From assembly GCA_018105865.1 (NCBI GenBank), contig CM030834.1:1725173-1789172 (forward strand): a stretch of 64,000 nt of DNA. The letters run 5' to 3'. Positions 62,795 through 64,000 of the stretch are shown piece after piece; the first letter of the stretch is position 1, and each line of letters opens with the position of its first letter. The DNA comes from Metaphire vulgaris (lineage: Eukaryota > Annelida > Clitellata > Crassiclitellata > Megascolecidae). The translations under genes and the position numbers were made by a program. The notes under the pieces are model-generated. The model had not been told where the DNA came from. It made no database searches and saw nothing but the letters and a program-made list of their open reading frames with translations.

Positions 62795-64000
62795 GTGAGT
62801 TTGATTACGAGTACGATCATTGTTGTAAACTTGGATGAAAAAGTTGGGGTCCGACCCCTATACCTTCCCCTCTCACTCTCAAAAAGTGAGGGACTCAATC
62901 AGTCTAGAGGCCTTAGAGAAATTTACACCTATGGACATGATTACAATTTACGCTTACGGTATTCCTCGAGTTCAGTTTATCGTCAATTGCAGTTCCATCT
63001 CTTGATTTGAGTGTAAGTCATTTTTGCACTTTTTCAGTTTCAAGCTTATCTGTTTAGATTTCTGATTTCCAAGTCGCTAATTTTCTGTTCAGTTCATTGT
63101 GTTTTGAATTTCTGTCCATGCCAATGCTGCTCTATGACTTGCTCTGTGCTAACTTGAACCTTTTTCAGGTATTTGCATGTGCAGAGCAGACAGTCTAGAT
63201 CAGGAGTGTCAAAACCTTGGCCCGTGGGCCAAGTTTGGCCTGCAGGCTGATTTTATTTGGCCTGTGAAAATATAAACGTTTAAAATTTTTTATTAAAAGT
63301 TTATGTGTGAAATTGGCTTTATGTAAAATCTTGTTTGGCTTGAGAAATTGGTTTCGTGCAGAATATTTTTGGATTTTAAAAATTGCTTTCACGTAGAATC
63401 ATACATCCTGTATTTTTCAGGCGTGACAAATAAATGGAAGAGCGTAAATCTTTTTTTGGTTTTGAGTTTCGTTGGTGATGTTGACTGAACCATAATATCA
63501 ACGCGCTACATCAACAGCGGGAGATTACTACAGTTGCATATACAACAAAAATATTATGAAATCGATTCCCTGTTTGACATTAGTCTATGGAAGGACTATT
63601 GCTACAGTAGACTATACAGTAGATATGCAAAAATTCAGAGGAGTGATGAAACGAATTAAAACCACATTTTCTTGTGTCCCCATCTTTAATGCGTCAAATC
63701 ATTCCGGGATTGTCAATATATTCCATCTCAATTTTATTCTAGAGTGTTCGAAATGCCACAAAATGGTGAGCCTATGGAAGGACTATTGTTAAAGCTGGCT
63801 ATATGCAAAAATTCAGAGTGATGAAACGAATTAAAACTACATTTTCGTTTGCTTCCATCTTCATTGTGTAAAATCGTTCTAGAATTGTCAATATATTCTG
63901 TCGCAATTTTATTCTAGGGAGTTTGAAATGCCACAAAAAGGGCGAGCCATTTCAAACCACACGATACACAGTCTTTTTTAAAATATATTCTTCGTCAAAT
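62795..64000. other. Start of KCC intron 19
   Basis: Contains an isolated hAT-type end at 63201 (CAGGAGTGTCAAAACCTTGG, preceded by GTCTAGAT) and a tandem duplication at 63585-63958. No further exon visible. Confidence 0.6.
63585..63958. repeat. Tandem duplication, two units of about 187 bp
   Basis: Unit 1 starts CTATGGAAGGACTATTG at 63585, and unit 2 starts with the same words at 63772. Shared blocks include ATGAAACGAATTAAAAC, ACATTTTC and GAAATGCCACAAAA. The units differ at perhaps one base in eight. Confidence 0.85.

Noticed and set aside
63195..63420. Complete hAT element at 63201
   Set aside because: Only the left end and an 8-bp GTCTAGAT flank are visible; no matching right end or second copy of the flank was found, so it is reported only as an isolated end.

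Overview
The window is metazoan genomic DNA: coding exons of 58 to 235 bp with GT/AG splice sites are scattered over more than 56 kb and separated by AT-rich introns full of transposon debris and microsatellites. The repeat mix (hAT, pogo-like, CACTA-like and piggyBac-like elements, RTE-like and CR1/L2-like LINEs, tRNA-type SINEs) suggests an invertebrate, probably marine. I cannot name the species.

The only recognisable host gene is a K-Cl cotransporter (KCC, SLC12A4-7 family) on the + strand. I resolve 19 coding exons from 6476 to 62794. All splice phases agree and together they give 915 residues from the initiator Met. The part present covers the N-terminal regulatory tail, all 12 membrane helices, the long extracellular loop with four cysteines and three N-glycosylation sequons, and the first half of the cytosolic C-terminal domain. 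The last exons lie beyond 64000. Exon 1 carries an RFKV motif, the docking site for the kinases SPAK/OSR1. A CpG-rich segment inside intron 1 (22.7-23.0 kb) contains a possible alternative first exon with the same donor phase but no such motif, like the KCC2a/KCC2b arrangement in vertebrates.

Layout: 1-6160 is upstream non-coding sequence with several hAT-type MITEs. Exon 1 and a probable promoter lie at 6.2-6.7 kb. Intron 1 (6711-32468) holds LINE fragments, a pogo-like MITE, a 2.36-kb TIR transposon (19137-21492) carrying a broken gene of a widespread uncharacterised protein family, a TA-flanked TIR element with an integrase fragment, and a LINE invaded by other repeats. Intron 2 (32552-38437) holds CR1-like LINE pieces and long microsatellites. 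From 38.4 kb onward exons are closer together, with SINEs, MITEs and LINEs between them.

Most interesting repeat biology: (1) three TTAA-flanked inserts of exactly 72 bp, each with a small palindrome at the same internal offset; (2) a class of 'phrase' MITEs built from repeated 12-15 bp words, one of which sits exactly at the acceptor of exon 9 so that its 9-bp target duplication contains the splice site; (3) the TIR transposon encoding the uncharacterised protein, whose ends and 3-bp duplication can be read directly.
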